64,000 bases of DNA from Amycolatopsis nivea (GCF_004522235.1 NZ_SDLT01000026.1:1-64000); one strand, 5' to 3'; counted from the first letter of the stretch, positions 8,679-18,227 are shown. A program made the numbers and translations. Notes: generated by a model from the sequence alone, not told the origin.

Positions 8679-9653
8679 GTGGCGGAAGCCGCCAACGGCA
8701 ACGGCAGCCGGTCCAGCAAGCGGAGCCGGCGCAGCCGTCGGAAAAACCCCGACGGCACGATGACGCTCATCGAGCACATCTACGAGTTCCGCCGCCGCCT
8801 CGGCTGGGCGGTCGTTTTCGTCGTCATCGGCGCGATCTTCGGGTTCATCTGGTTCGGCCAGCGGTTCGGGCCGATCCCGTCGCTCGGCGACATCATGACG
8901 CACCCGTACTGCGCCATCCCGAAGGAACAGCGGTTCGGCGGCGAAACCGGCTGCCGCCTGCTGCAGACGGTCCCGTTCGAAGTCTTCATGCTCCGCCTGA
9001 AAGTCGGCGTCGCCGCGGGCGCGGTCCTGCTGTCCCCGGCCTGGCTGTACCAGCTGTGGGCGTTCATCGCCCCCGGCCTCTACGCCAAGGAACGCAAGTA
9101 CGCGCTCACCTTCGTCGGCTTCGCCTCCGTGCTCTTCGCCGCCGGCGCGGTACTGGCCTACCTGCTCGTCCCGCACGCCCTCGCGCTGCTCGCCGGGTTC
9201 GGCCAGGACCAGTTCGTCACCGCCCTCACCGGCGACAAGTACATCTCGTTCATCCTCTCGCTGCTGGTGATCTTCGGCGTCAGCTTCGAACTGCCGCTGC
9301 TCGTCGTGATGCTCAACCGCGTCGGCGTGCTCAAGTACCAGCAGCTCAAGAAGTGGCGCCGCGGCATCGTGTTCGCGCTGTTCGTCTTCGCCGCGTTCGC
9401 CACCCCCGGCTCGGACCCGTTCTCGATGCTCGGCCTCGCCGCCGCGCTCACCCTGCTGTTCGAGATCTCGATCCAGATCGCCCGCTTCCACGACCGCAAG
9501 CTTGACCGCGTCCGCCAGGACGAGGGCTGGGACCAGCTCGCCGACGACGAGGCCGCGCCGTTCCACTACACGCCGAGCACCGCCGACGGCGAGGAACCGG
9601 CCGCGCAGAAACCGGCGTCCGGCCGCTCCGGCTCGACCGACGACATCACCTGA
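8679..9653 (+). CDS. tatC: Sec-independent protein translocase subunit TatC
   Basis: The twin-arginine signal receptor of the Tat system. 324 aa with six predicted membrane helices. The family segments are visible: TLIEHIYEFRRRL at the N-terminus, the FEVFMLRLKVG loop, PAWLYQLWAFIAPGLYAKERKY, and FGVSFELPLLVVMLN. The N-terminal 27 residues are basic and the C-terminal 50 acidic and Pro-rich, as in other actinobacteria. GTG start at 8679. The downstream lipid kinase begins 3 bp after the stop, so all three are likely one transcript. Confidence 0.96.
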   Translation: MAEAANGNGSRSSKRSRRSRRKNPDGTMTLIEHIYEFRRRLGWAVVFVVIGAIFGFIWFGQRFGPIPSLGDIMTHPYCAIPKEQRFGGETGCRLLQTVPFEVFMLRLKVGVAAGAVLLSPAWLYQLWAFIAPGLYAKERKYALTFVGFASVLFAAGAVLAYLLVPHALALLAGFGQDQFVTALTGDKYISFILSLLVIFGVSFELPLLVVMLNRVGVLKYQQLKKWRRGIVFALFVFAAFATPGSDPFSMLGLAAALTLLFEISIQIARFHDRKLDRVRQDEGWDQLADDEAAPFHYTPSTADGEEPAAQKPASGRSGSTDDIT

Positions 9654-9655
9654 CC

Positions 9656-10546
9656 GTGGGCCTGAACGCAGCACTGGCCGTGCACCCGGCCTCCGGCCGC
9701 GGCGCCGCGGCCCGCCTCGCCGAAGCGGTCGCGGCACGGCTCCGGCCCGCCGTCGACCGGCTCGACCTCCTCACCGCCACCAGCGTCGAGGAATCCCGCG
9801 CGCTCATGCGGTCCTCGCACGCCGAAGGCCTCGACGTGCTGATCGTCCTCGGCGGCGACGGAGCGGCCCACCAGGGCGTCCAGTTCTGCGCCGACCACGG
9901 CGTCGCGCTCGGCCTCGTCCCCTCCGGCACCGGCAACGACTTCGCCCGCGCCCTCGGCGTCCCGGCCGACCCGCGCGCCGCCACCGACGCCCTCGCCAAA
10001 GCCCTGCAGGCCGGGCACCGCCGCAGCGTCGACCTCGGCCGCGTCGGCGACACCTGGTTCGCCACCGTGCTGTGCGCCGGATTCGACGCCGCCGTCAACG
10101 CCCGCGCGAACGCGATGCGCTGGCCCGCCGGACCCCGCCGCTACGACCTCGCGATCCTCGCCGAACTCGCCGCGTTCAAGCCCAGCCCGATCGTCGTGCA
10201 CACCGACGAAGGCACCTTCTCCGGGGACACGAGCCTGATCGCCGTCGGCAACACCCCGTTCTACGGCGGCGGCATCCCGATCTGCCCGGACGCCGACCCC
10301 GGCGACGGCCTCTTCGACGTCACCGTCATCGGCGCCCCCGGCCGCGCCCGCCTGCTCCGGATGCTGCCGCAGCTGCGCACCGGCGAACACGTGCACAAGC
10401 CCAGCGTCGAAACCTTCCGCACCCGCACGCTGCGCATCGAAGCACCCGGCTGGCCGGTCTACGCCGACGGCGAAGACCAAGGCCAGGCGCCGGTCGAAGC
10501 GACCTGCGTGCCCTCCGCGCTCACGGTCGTCGCGCCCCCGCGGTGA
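9656..10546 (+). CDS. diacylglycerol kinase family lipid kinase (YegS/Rv2252-like)
   Basis: 296 aa, phosphorylates a lipid hydroxyl with ATP. The nucleotide-binding motif VLGGDGAAHQGVQF (residues 64-77) and the PSGTGNDFARALG loop (about 89-101) are standard. The C-terminal beta-sandwich contains GGIPICPDADPGDGLFDV and YADGEDQ. It shares the fold with the kinase half of the protein at 1659-3155 but has no phosphatase domain. In mycobacteria related enzymes feed phosphatidylinositol mannoside or phosphatidic acid synthesis; the substrate here is not determined. GTG start 3 bp after tatC. Confidence 0.88.
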   Translation: MGLNAALAVHPASGRGAAARLAEAVAARLRPAVDRLDLLTATSVEESRALMRSSHAEGLDVLIVLGGDGAAHQGVQFCADHGVALGLVPSGTGNDFARALGVPADPRAATDALAKALQAGHRRSVDLGRVGDTWFATVLCAGFDAAVNARANAMRWPAGPRRYDLAILAELAAFKPSPIVVHTDEGTFSGDTSLIAVGNTPFYGGGIPICPDADPGDGLFDVTVIGAPGRARLLRMLPQLRTGEHVHKPSVETFRTRTLRIEAPGWPVYADGEDQGQAPVEATCVPSALTVVAPPR

Positions 10547-10597
10547 CCGGCGGCACGCCGCGTGCGGAATGTCGGGGGCATGTGGAACCCTGACGGG

Positions 10598-13363
10598 GTG
10601 GCCACTAGCCCTTCACCATCGCCGGCCGAGGCCTACGCTGCCTCCCGTCGCCGCGCCAAGCACCCCCAGCTGACCCGGTTTTCCGCCGAATCGGCCTTCG
10701 AATTCGACGATTTCCAGATCCGCGGCTGCGAAGCGCTCGAAGAGGGCCACGGCGTCCTGGTCTGCGCCCCCACCGGGGCGGGCAAGACCGTGGTCGGCGA
10801 GTTCGCCGTCCACCTCGCCCTCGCCGAGGGCCGCAAATGCTTCTACACCACCCCGATCAAGGCGCTGTCCAACCAGAAGTACGCCGACCTCGTCGAACGC
10901 TACGGCAACGACGCCGTCGGCCTGCTCACCGGCGACACCTCGATCAACGGGAACGCCCAGGTGGTCGTCATGACCACCGAGGTGCTGCGCAACATGCTCT
11001 ACGCGGGCAGCTCCGCCATCCCCGAACTCGGCTACGTCGTCATGGACGAGGTCCACTACCTCGCCGACCGCTTCCGCGGCGCGGTCTGGGAGGAAGTGAT
11101 CCTCCACCTGCCCGAGCACGTCCGCGTCGTCGGGCTGTCCGCCACCGTCAGCAACGCCGAGGAATTCGGCGAATGGCTCGTCGAGGTCCGCGGCGACACC
11201 ACCGTCGTCGTCGACGAGCACCGCCCGGTCCCGCTGTGGCAGCACATGCTCGTCGGCAACCAGCTGCTCGACCTGTTCGCCGGCCAGAACGAGGCCGACC
11301 CGGGGGAGCAGCTGCGGATCAACCCCACGCTGCTGCGCAAAACCGACGACATGGGCCGCTTCGCCCCCAACTTCCGCGGCCCGCGCGGAGGCCGCCGCGG
11401 AGGACCGCCGCGCGGGCCGAGGTTCCGGCCGCCGTCACGCGTCGACGTGGTCGAACGGCTCGACCACGCCGGGCTGCTGCCCGCGATCGTGTTCATCTTC
11501 TCCCGCGCCGGCTGCGACGCGGCGGTCGCCCAGTGCGTCCGCTCCGGCCTGCGGCTCAACGGCCCCGAACAGGTCGAGGAGATCCGCCGGATCGTCGACG
11601 AGCGCACCGCTGAGCTGCCCGAGGGCGACCTCGGCGTCCTCGGCTACTGGGAATGGCGCGAGGCGCTGGAGCGCGGCTTCGCGGGCCACCACGCCGGGCT
11701 GCTGCCCGCGTTCAAGGAAACCGTCGAGGAACTGTTCGTCCGCGGCCTGGTCAAGGTCGTGTTCGCGACCGAAACCCTCGCGCTCGGCATCAACATGCCC
11801 GCCCGCACCGTCGTGCTCGAACGGCTCGTGAAATACAACGGCGAGGCGCACGTCGACCTCACCCCGGGCGAATACACCCAGCTCACCGGCCGCGCCGGCC
11901 GTCGCGGCATCGACATCGAAGGCCACGCCGTCGTCGCCTGGCAGCCCGGCGTCGACCCGAAGGCCGTCGCCGGTCTCGCGTCCACCCGCACGTACCCGCT
12001 GCGCTCGTCGTTCCGCCCCGGCTACAACATGGCGGTCAACCTCGTCGCCCAGGTCGGCGCGGACGCCGCCCGCGACCTGCTGGAACAGTCGTTCGCGCAG
12101 TTCCAGGCCGACCGGTCGGTCGTCGGCACCGCACGGCGGATCGAACGCAACAAGGAAGCCCTCAAGGGCTACACGGCCGCGATCTCCGGCGACTTCGACC
12201 AGATGCTCGAGTACGTCGAACTCCGGGCGCAGATCTCCGCGCGCGAGAAGACCCTGTCGCGGCAGAACACCTCCTCCCGCCGCGCCGAGACCGCCCAATC
12301 GCTGGAGAAACTGCGCAAGGGCGACGTCATCCCGGTCCCGGCGGGTCGCCGGGCCGGGCTCGCCGTGGTCGTCGACCCCGGCCTCGACCCGATCCGCGAA
12401 CCCCGGCCGGTCGTCGTCACCGAGGACCGCTGGTCCGGGCCGCTGTCGGTCGCCGACTTCCCGGCCCCGGTCGAAGCGCTCGGCCGGATCAAGCTGCCCA
12501 AGCACATCGAACTGCGCTCGCCCAAGACCCGCCGCGACATCGCCTCGTCGCTGCGCAACGCCGGCATCGCGCTGCCCGGCCGCCAGCGCCGCCGCACCGC
12601 GGCCGCCGACGACGCCGAACTCGCCTCGCTGCGCCGCGCCCTGCGCGCCCACCCGTGCCACGGCCTCGCCGAACGCGAGGCCAACCTCCGCTGGGTCGAG
12701 CGCTACCAGCGGCTGTCGGCCGAAACCGAACAGCTCGAACGGAAGGTCGCGGCCACCACGCACTCGCTGGCCCGCGCGTTCGACCGGATCCTGCGGCTGC
12801 TCGGCGAACGCGGCTACGTCCGCCCCGGCGACGGCGAGGACCGCGTCACCGAACACGGCCGCCGCCTCACCCGCCTCTACAGCGAATCCGACCTGCTCGC
12901 GGCCGAATGCATCCGGCACGGTGTCTGGAACGGCCTCGGCCCGGCCGAGCTCGCCGCCGTCGTGTCCACCCTCGTGTTCGAAGCCCGCCGCGACACCGCG
13001 GGCGAACCCCGCCTGCCCGGCGGCGCGGTCCCCGGCGCGTGGCAGGAAACCAGCAGGCTGTGGGTCGAACTCACCGAGGACGAACGCCGCCACCGCCTCG
13101 ACCGCACCCGCGAACCCGACGCCGGGTTCGCGTGGCCGGTCTACCGCTGGGCGCGCGGCGAATCCCTGGAGAAGGTCCTCACCGCGGCCGAGACCAACGG
13201 ACAGGAACTGTCCGCGGGCGACTTCGTCCGCTGGTGCCGCCAGGTCATCGACCTGCTCGACCAGGTCCGCGACGTCCTCGGCAAGGAGGACCCGGTCGGC
13301 GCGGCGGCGGCACAGGCGGTCCGGGCATTGCGCCGCGGCGTCGTGGCGGCGGGCGCGGCGTGA
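10598..13363 (+). CDS. helY: Ski2/Mtr4-like DEVH-box RNA helicase HelY
   Basis: An ATP-dependent RNA helicase, 921 aa (M. tuberculosis HelY is about 906). Motifs in order: Q-like FDDFQIRGCEAL, Walker A APTGAGKT, TTPIKALSNQKY, DEVHYL (DEVH box), SATVSNAEEF, FATETLALGINMPARTV and motif VI QLTGRAGRRGID. The C-terminal half holds the arch and ratchet regions of the family. Start choice is uncertain: GTG at 10598 (MATSPSPSP...), ATG at 10580 and GTG at 10562 are all in frame and none has a well-spaced ribosome site. An Arg/Gly-rich stretch (GPRGGRRGGPPRGPRFR) near residue 278 could bind RNA. Confidence 0.93.
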   Translation: MATSPSPSPAEAYAASRRRAKHPQLTRFSAESAFEFDDFQIRGCEALEEGHGVLVCAPTGAGKTVVGEFAVHLALAEGRKCFYTTPIKALSNQKYADLVERYGNDAVGLLTGDTSINGNAQVVVMTTEVLRNMLYAGSSAIPELGYVVMDEVHYLADRFRGAVWEEVILHLPEHVRVVGLSATVSNAEEFGEWLVEVRGDTTVVVDEHRPVPLWQHMLVGNQLLDLFAGQNEADPGEQLRINPTLLRKTDDMGRFAPNFRGPRGGRRGGPPRGPRFRPPSRVDVVERLDHAGLLPAIVFIFSRAGCDAAVAQCVRSGLRLNGPEQVEEIRRIVDERTAELPEGDLGVLGYWEWREALERGFAGHHAGLLPAFKETVEELFVRGLVKVVFATETLALGINMPARTVVLERLVKYNGEAHVDLTPGEYTQLTGRAGRRGIDIEGHAVVAWQPGVDPKAVAGLASTRTYPLRSSFRPGYNMAVNLVAQVGADAARDLLEQSFAQFQADRSVVGTARRIERNKEALKGYTAAISGDFDQMLEYVELRAQISAREKTLSRQNTSSRRAETAQSLEKLRKGDVIPVPAGRRAGLAVVVDPGLDPIREPRPVVVTEDRWSGPLSVADFPAPVEALGRIKLPKHIELRSPKTRRDIASSLRNAGIALPGRQRRRTAAADDAELASLRRALRAHPCHGLAEREANLRWVERYQRLSAETEQLERKVAATTHSLARAFDRILRLLGERGYVRPGDGEDRVTEHGRRLTRLYSESDLLAAECIRHGVWNGLGPAELAAVVSTLVFEARRDTAGEPRLPGGAVPGAWQETSRLWVELTEDERRHRLDRTREPDAGFAWPVYRWARGESLEKVLTAAETNGQELSAGDFVRWCRQVIDLLDQVRDVLGKEDPVGAAAAQAVRALRRGVVAAGAA

Positions 13364-13490
13364 GCGCGAGGGCACACCTTGGTAGCGACTGCGCGCGGAC
13401 ACGTGTGCCAGGTCCAGACCTGTGGTTGGATCGCGCACGACACCCGCGGCCCGGCCTGCGGATGCGGACAGACGAAGGCGGAGGCTAACG

Positions 13491-14204
13491 ATGAGCACGC
13501 CGTATGGCGGCAACGACCCGCGGCAGCAGCCCCAGTACGGGCAACAGCCCTACGGCCAGGACCCCGGCTACGGGCAGCAGCCGGGCGGCGCGTACCCGCA
13601 GAGCGGGCCGCAGCAGCAGCCGTACCCGCCCCAGCAGTACGGCCAGCAGCCCTACGGTCAGGACCCGAACTACGGCCAGCAGCCCGGCGGCTACCCGCAG
13701 CAACAGCAGCCGCAGCAGCCCCAGTGGGGACAGCAGCCGCCGCAGTACGGGCAGCAGCCGCCCTCCTACGGCCAGCAGCAGCCCTACGGCGATCCGCAGC
13801 AGCAACAGCAGTACGGCGGCCAGCAGCCCGGCCAGTACGACTACGGCCAGCCCGGCGGGGCCGCGCCGGAATCCTCCGGCGGGTCGAAGAAGGGCCTGTT
13901 CATCGGGATCGGCGCGCTCGTCGTCGTGGTGGCCGTCGTGGCGATCCTCGGCTTCGTCGCGCCCGGCTTCTTCAAGACCCAGGTCTTCAACAACAACCAG
14001 ATGCAGACCGACGTCGCGAAGCTGCTCACTGACACCTACAAGATCCAGGGCGTCAGCGGGGTCACCTGCCCGGCCGAGCAGAAGGTGGAGGACGGCGCGA
14101 AATTCGAGTGCACCGCCACCATCAACGGCAAACCCCAGCAGGTCCCGATCACGGTCAAGGGCAACGACGGCAACTACGAGGTCTCGCCGCCCGCGGCCAA
14201 GTGA
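13491..14204 (+). CDS. membrane-anchored DUF4333-like protein with long Gln/Pro/Tyr/Gly-rich N-terminus
   Basis: 237 aa in three parts. Residues 1-120 are low complexity, built from repeats such as QYGQQPYGQDP and NYGQQPGGYP. One membrane helix follows (GLFIGIGALVVVVAVVAILGFV). The extracellular C-terminal domain of about 80 aa has two Cys in CPAEQKVEDGAKFEC and ends VPITVKGNDGNYEV, which looks like the DUF4333 domain of actinobacterial envelope proteins. The position after helY matches the Rv2091c membrane protein in mycobacteria. The domain recurs in the lipoprotein at 15496. Function unknown. The ATG at 13491 was preferred to an in-frame TTG/GTG at 13422. Confidence 0.85.
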   Translation: MSTPYGGNDPRQQPQYGQQPYGQDPGYGQQPGGAYPQSGPQQQPYPPQQYGQQPYGQDPNYGQQPGGYPQQQQPQQPQWGQQPPQYGQQPPSYGQQQPYGDPQQQQQYGGQQPGQYDYGQPGGAAPESSGGSKKGLFIGIGALVVVVAVVAILGFVAPGFFKTQVFNNNQMQTDVAKLLTDTYKIQGVSGVTCPAEQKVEDGAKFECTATINGKPQQVPITVKGNDGNYEVSPPAAK

Positions 14205-14255
14205 CGCCCCGCAATTCAGTGGCGGGCAAGCCGCCGCTCCCGCAATGATCGGGGC

Positions 14256-15458
14256 ATGAGCGACCGCACCGTCCGCATCCTCCGTCCCGACGAGCAGCGC
14301 GCGGCCTGGGACCTGTTCCGGGCCGCGCTGCACGTCCAGCCCGGCACCGACGAGGAATGGGACCGCGTCTCCGCGGCCTACGAGGCCGAACGCAGCTGGG
14401 GCGTCTTCGAACCGGACCTGGTCGGCACCGCCCGGGCCTTCGAATCGGAGATGGTCGTCCCCGGCGGAAAACGGCTCCCGCTGGCCGCGGTCACCGGCGT
14501 CGGAGTCCGCGCCGGACGCACCCGCCGCGGCGTGCTCAGCGCGCTGCAGGCCGCGCAACTGGGCGACCTCGCCGAACGAGGCGTTTCGCTCGCGCTGCTG
14601 CACGCGTCCGAGGGCGCGATCTACGGCCGCTACGGCTACGGCGTCACGACCCTCGCGAACCAGGTCGTGGTGAAGAAGCACCGGGCGCAATTGCGCCCCG
14701 ACGTGCCCGCCGGGGGAGAAGTCACCGTGCTCGGCATCGACGAGGCCGCCCCGCGATGGCCGGAACTCTATGCCGCGACCGCAACCGGCCACGTCGGCGC
14801 TATGACCCGGCCGGAGATCTACTGGCCGGGGTTCGAAGGGCACCTGCGCCGCCGCGCGAAGCTCGTCCAGACCGCCGTGCACCGCGGCCAGGACGGCACC
14901 GACGGCTACGTGATCTACCACGTCGAAGAAGGCGCCGCGCACGACAACGGCAAGCTGCAGGTGGTGGAGTTCAGCTACGCCAACCCGGCCGCGTTCGCCG
15001 GGCTGTGGCGGTTCCTGCTTTCGGTCGACCTGGTCGACGAGATCGTGCTCCCGATGCGCCCGCTCGACGAACCGCACGCGCTGCTGTTCACCGACCCCCG
15101 AATGGCGAAAACCGAAAGCATCGACGACGAGAGCTGGCTCCGGCTGGTCGACGTGCCCGCCGCGCTCGCCGCCCGCACCTACGGACCGGCCGAACCCGTC
15201 GTCATCGAGGTGGCCGACCGGTCGCTGCCCGCCAACGACGGCCGCTACCTCGTCGGACCCGACGGCGCCTCCCGCACCGACGCGGAACCCGCGCTGCGGC
15301 TCTCCGCGGACACCCTCGCCATGCTCTACTTCGGAACGTGGCGGGCCTCAGCGCTTGCGGACACCGGCCGGATCGAGGTGCTCGACCCGGCCGCGCCCGA
15401 AGCCGCCGACGTTCTCTTCGGCACGCGCGAATCGGTGTGGTGCGGTACGTTCTTCTGA
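14256..15458 (+). CDS. Eis-like GNAT N-acetyltransferase, copy 1
   Basis: 400 aa, the full length of the Eis (enhanced intracellular survival) family, with two GNAT domains and a C-terminal sterol-carrier-like domain. The acetyl-CoA loop is VTGVGVRAGRTRRGVLSAL (about residues 78-95). HASEGAIYGRYGYG follows, and the C-terminal RTDAEPALRLSADTLAMLYFGTW and the final Phe-Phe (WCGTFF) are characteristic; the terminal carboxylate is catalytic in Eis. Eis enzymes acetylate amines of aminoglycosides and other substrates, but the natural substrate here is unknown. Its paralogue lies at 15945. Confidence 0.85.
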   Translation: MSDRTVRILRPDEQRAAWDLFRAALHVQPGTDEEWDRVSAAYEAERSWGVFEPDLVGTARAFESEMVVPGGKRLPLAAVTGVGVRAGRTRRGVLSALQAAQLGDLAERGVSLALLHASEGAIYGRYGYGVTTLANQVVVKKHRAQLRPDVPAGGEVTVLGIDEAAPRWPELYAATATGHVGAMTRPEIYWPGFEGHLRRRAKLVQTAVHRGQDGTDGYVIYHVEEGAAHDNGKLQVVEFSYANPAAFAGLWRFLLSVDLVDEIVLPMRPLDEPHALLFTDPRMAKTESIDDESWLRLVDVPAALAARTYGPAEPVVIEVADRSLPANDGRYLVGPDGASRTDAEPALRLSADTLAMLYFGTWRASALADTGRIEVLDPAAPEAADVLFGTRESVWCGTFF

Positions 15459-15495
15459 CCGTTGACCAGACGTTTCGCGCAGAGGAGCGGGTTTG

Positions 15496-15888
15496 ATGCG
15501 CGCCGTGCGGGTGCTGTTGTTGTGCGGCCTGGGAATGCTCGCCGCCGCGGGCTGCGACAGCGGCACACCCCCGCCCCCGGCCCGCACCGTCACCGTCACG
15601 CCGGACAGCCCCGCCGAGCCGGGCGTCGCGTCGTCCTCGGCGGCGGCGCCCAGCTCTTCCTCGGCGATGCGCGTGTTCGACTCCCGGGTGATGGCCACGG
15701 CCGTCACCCGGCTCCTCACCACCGACTACAAACTCGCGAACGTCGGCGCGGTGTCCTGCCCGGACCGGCAGCCCGTCGCCGACGGCTCGCGCTTCCAGTG
15801 CACTGTGGACATCGCGGGCACGACGAAACACGTCCCCATCACGGTGACCGGCGCGGACGGCAAGTACCGCGTCGACCCGCCCCAGTGA
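15496..15888 (+). CDS. DUF4333-like lipoprotein
   Basis: 130 aa. A signal peptide ending in the lipobox LAAAGC (Cys at about residue 20) marks it as an outer-leaflet lipoprotein. After a Pro/Ser-rich spacer comes an 80-aa domain with CPDRQPVADGSRFQC and VPITVTGADGKYRV. These line up residue by residue with the C-terminus of the protein at 13491, although the anchor differs (lipid instead of membrane helix). The ATG at 15496 has AGAGGAG 8 bp upstream. It lies between the two Eis-like genes. Confidence 0.85.
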   Translation: MRAVRVLLLCGLGMLAAAGCDSGTPPPPARTVTVTPDSPAEPGVASSSAAAPSSSSAMRVFDSRVMATAVTRLLTTDYKLANVGAVSCPDRQPVADGSRFQCTVDIAGTTKHVPITVTGADGKYRVDPPQ

Positions 15889-15944
15889 CTCCGCCGCGTT
15901 AAATCCGATAGCCGCGCGGCCGCGGGAATTGGTTGAATCGGGAC

Positions 15945-17162
15945 ATGAGCGACTACGTGGTACGCCAGATCACCGACGACGAAAGCCGCGCGACTTTCGA
16001 CCTCCTGGTGCGGTCCCTGCACGGAAACCCGCCCTCGGACGAGCGCTGGGCCCGGGTCGGCGATTCCTGGAAGGCCGACGGCCGCACCGGGGCGTTCCAC
16101 GACGGCGAACCCATCGGCATCGCCAGCTCCTTCGCCACCGAGCTCGCCGTCCCCGGCGGCGCCACCGTGCCGATGGCCGCGGTCGACGGCGTCGGCGTCC
16201 GCGCCGACTGGACCCGCCGCGGCGTGCTCACCGCGATGATGGACCGGCAACTGCACGACTTCGTCCAGCGCGGCCACGTCGTCGCCGCGCTGCACGCGAG
16301 CGAAGCGCTGATCTACGGCCGCTTCGGCTACGGCGTCGCGACCCGCATGGCCACCCTGCAGCTCAAGCAACCGGCCCCGCTGCGCGAAACCGTCGCCGCC
16401 CCCGGCCGCGTCCGGCTGCTCTCCGCCGACGACGCGATCGCGACGATTCCCTCGCTGTACCAACGGATCGACACCGGCCGCCCCGGCCGGATCGCCCGCC
16501 CGGAACTCTGGTGGCCGATCGCGTTCAACTGGCACCTCCACCCCGACGGCGGCAACCACCGCGTCGCTGTCCACAGTGGACCGGACGGCGACGACGGCTT
16601 CGCCGTCTTCCACGTCGTGCCGCAGAACAGCTACCTCGACCCGGAACGCGGCGCCGCGCTCGAAGTCCACGAACTGCACGCGGCGTCGCCGGAAGCACTG
16701 GCCGGACTGTGGCGGTTCCTGCTGTCGGTCGACCTGATCGAGGTCGTGCACGCGCGCTGCCGTCCGGTGGACGACCCGGTGGGCCTGCTGCTGGTCGACC
16801 CGCGCCGGGCGCACACCGTCGCCGTCGACGACGAACTGTGGCTGCGGTTGATCGACGTCCAGGCGGCGCTCGCGGCCCGCGCGTACGGCTCCGCGGAACC
16901 CGTTGTGCTGGAAGTGAACGACCGGATGCTGCCGGACAACCGCGGCCGGTACCGGGTCAGCAGCAACGGGGTCGAGCGCACCGACGCCGACGCCGATCTG
17001 CAGCTGGACGTGGACACCCTGGCGATGCTGTACCTCGGTGCCTGGGAAGCCGCGCCGCTCGCGTTGTCCGGCCGGATCACCGGCGCGAGCGCGGAAACCC
17101 TCGCCCGGGTGGACGCGCTGTTCCGGACCGGCACACAACCCTGGACCGGCACGCACTTCTGA
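15945..17162 (+). CDS. Eis-like GNAT N-acetyltransferase, copy 2
   Basis: 405 aa, paralogue of the gene at 14256. Matching segments are VDGVGVRADWTRRGVLTAM (acetyl-CoA loop), HASEALIYGRFGYG, LAGLWRFLLSVDLIE, RTDADADLQLDVDTLAMLYLGAW and the terminal WTGTHF. The shared ends and the alternating DUF4333/Eis/DUF4333/Eis order suggest duplication of a two-gene unit followed by divergence. The ATG at 15945 was chosen over an upstream in-frame codon at 15933 because it matches the short N-terminus of copy 1. Confidence 0.85.
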   Translation: MSDYVVRQITDDESRATFDLLVRSLHGNPPSDERWARVGDSWKADGRTGAFHDGEPIGIASSFATELAVPGGATVPMAAVDGVGVRADWTRRGVLTAMMDRQLHDFVQRGHVVAALHASEALIYGRFGYGVATRMATLQLKQPAPLRETVAAPGRVRLLSADDAIATIPSLYQRIDTGRPGRIARPELWWPIAFNWHLHPDGGNHRVAVHSGPDGDDGFAVFHVVPQNSYLDPERGAALEVHELHAASPEALAGLWRFLLSVDLIEVVHARCRPVDDPVGLLLVDPRRAHTVAVDDELWLRLIDVQAALAARAYGSAEPVVLEVNDRMLPDNRGRYRVSSNGVERTDADADLQLDVDTLAMLYLGAWEAAPLALSGRITGASAETLARVDALFRTGTQPWTGTHF

Positions 17163-17167
17163 TCCAC

Positions 17168-17200
17168 AGGGAGGGTTCCGGGCGCGCCGGAACCCTCCCT
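17168..17200. terminator. bidirectional terminator hairpin
   Basis: A perfect 14-bp stem (AGGGAGGGTTCCGG and its complement) with a 5-nt loop lies between the convergent Eis-like copy 2 and exonuclease genes. It fits as a shared terminator. Confidence 0.75.
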
Positions 17201-17205
17201 CGCGA

Positions 17206-18150
17206 TCAAGCTCCGGGCAGTGCCGCCAGCAGACGCTCCACCGAACGGCCCAGGTTCCACCGCTCGGCCAGCTCCGCCACCCGCTCCGGATCGGCGGGCG
17301 CGGACGGCACCGTGTCCGGCCCGGACTGCACCACCGGTGCGTCCACCGCGACCCGCACCACGGTCGGTGCGACAGCGAGGTAATCCGCGGCGTCGGACAG
17401 CCGCAGCCGGGTCTTCAACGGCACCCGCGAATCCCCGGCCGAGGCCGCGGCGACGAGTTCCTCCAGCGAACCGAACTGGGTGATCAGCTTCGCCGCGGTC
17501 TTCTCGCCGATCCCCGCCACGCCCGGCAGCCCGTCCGACGGGTCGCCGCGCAACGCGGCCATGTCCGCGTAAGCAGGGCCGGCGTGCTCGGCCGGAACGC
17601 CGTACTTCTCGGCGATTTCCCGCTGCCCCAGCACTTCCGCCTTCGCCCAGCCCTTCCCGACGTACACCACCGACGTCGGCGTCGGCTGCTCGCGCACCAG
17701 CTGGAACAGGTCCCGGTCGCCGGTGATCACCTCGACCGGCGCGTCCTTCTCCCGCGTCGCGAGCGCGCCGATCACGTCGTCCGCCTCATAGCCGTCCGCC
17801 TCGGCGACGGCGAACCCGAACGCCTCCAGCACTTCCAGGATGATCGGCACCTGCGGAGTCAGCGTGTCGGGCACCTCCTCGACGTCCGCCCCGCCGTCCC
17901 CGGGCTCCGCGACCCGGTGCGCCTTGTAGCTCGGCAGCAGATCGGTGCGGAACTTCGGCCGCCAGTCCGCGTCGAGACAGGCGACCAGCCGCGACGGACG
18001 GCGGTCGGTGAGGATGCGCGCGATCGTGTCGGTGAACCCGCGCACGGCGTTGACCGGCGTCCCGTCGGGCGCGGTCATCGAATCGGGCAGCGCGTAGAAC
18101 GAGCGGAAGTAGAGGCTCGCGGAATCGAGGAGGGCGAGTGGTCCGGTCAC
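17206..18150 (-). CDS. stand-alone 5'-3' exonuclease (PolI N-terminal nuclease-like)
   Basis: 314 aa, a flap/5'-nuclease family protein like the separate N-terminal domain of DNA polymerase I. Metal-binding acidic residues appear in LLDSASLYFRSFYA, CLDADWRPKFRTDLLPSYKAHR, EADDVIGAL, VITGDRDLFQL and GDPSDGLPGVAGIGEKTA, the last being the helix-hairpin-helix that grips DNA. M. tuberculosis has the same gene (Rv2090) in the same place. GTG at 18150 is used; a GTG two codons upstream (18156) is equally possible. It likely trims flaps or RNA primers in replication and repair. Confidence 0.9.
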   Translation of the reverse strand: MTGPLALLDSASLYFRSFYALPDSMTAPDGTPVNAVRGFTDTIARILTDRRPSRLVACLDADWRPKFRTDLLPSYKAHRVAEPGDGGADVEEVPDTLTPQVPIILEVLEAFGFAVAEADGYEADDVIGALATREKDAPVEVITGDRDLFQLVREQPTPTSVVYVGKGWAKAEVLGQREIAEKYGVPAEHAGPAYADMAALRGDPSDGLPGVAGIGEKTAAKLITQFGSLEELVAAASAGDSRVPLKTRLRLSDAADYLAVAPTVVRVAVDAPVVQSGPDTVPSAPADPERVAELAERWNLGRSVERLLAALPGA

Positions 18151-18227
18151 CCGCACAGCCTGCCACGTCCGGCCCGGATCGCCCCGAAAGCGGCGCCGGG
18201 CGCGTCCGCTCCCGCGAAGGCCGAAGC

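Noticed and set aside
13379..14032. A Cys-rich start (HVCQVQTCGWIAHD ... GCGQ) that might be a small zinc-ribbon protein before the DUF4333 gene
   Set aside because: The frame does not stop; it runs on as an out-of-frame translation through the Gln-rich region, and its start is a TTG without ribosome site. Possible but unsupported.
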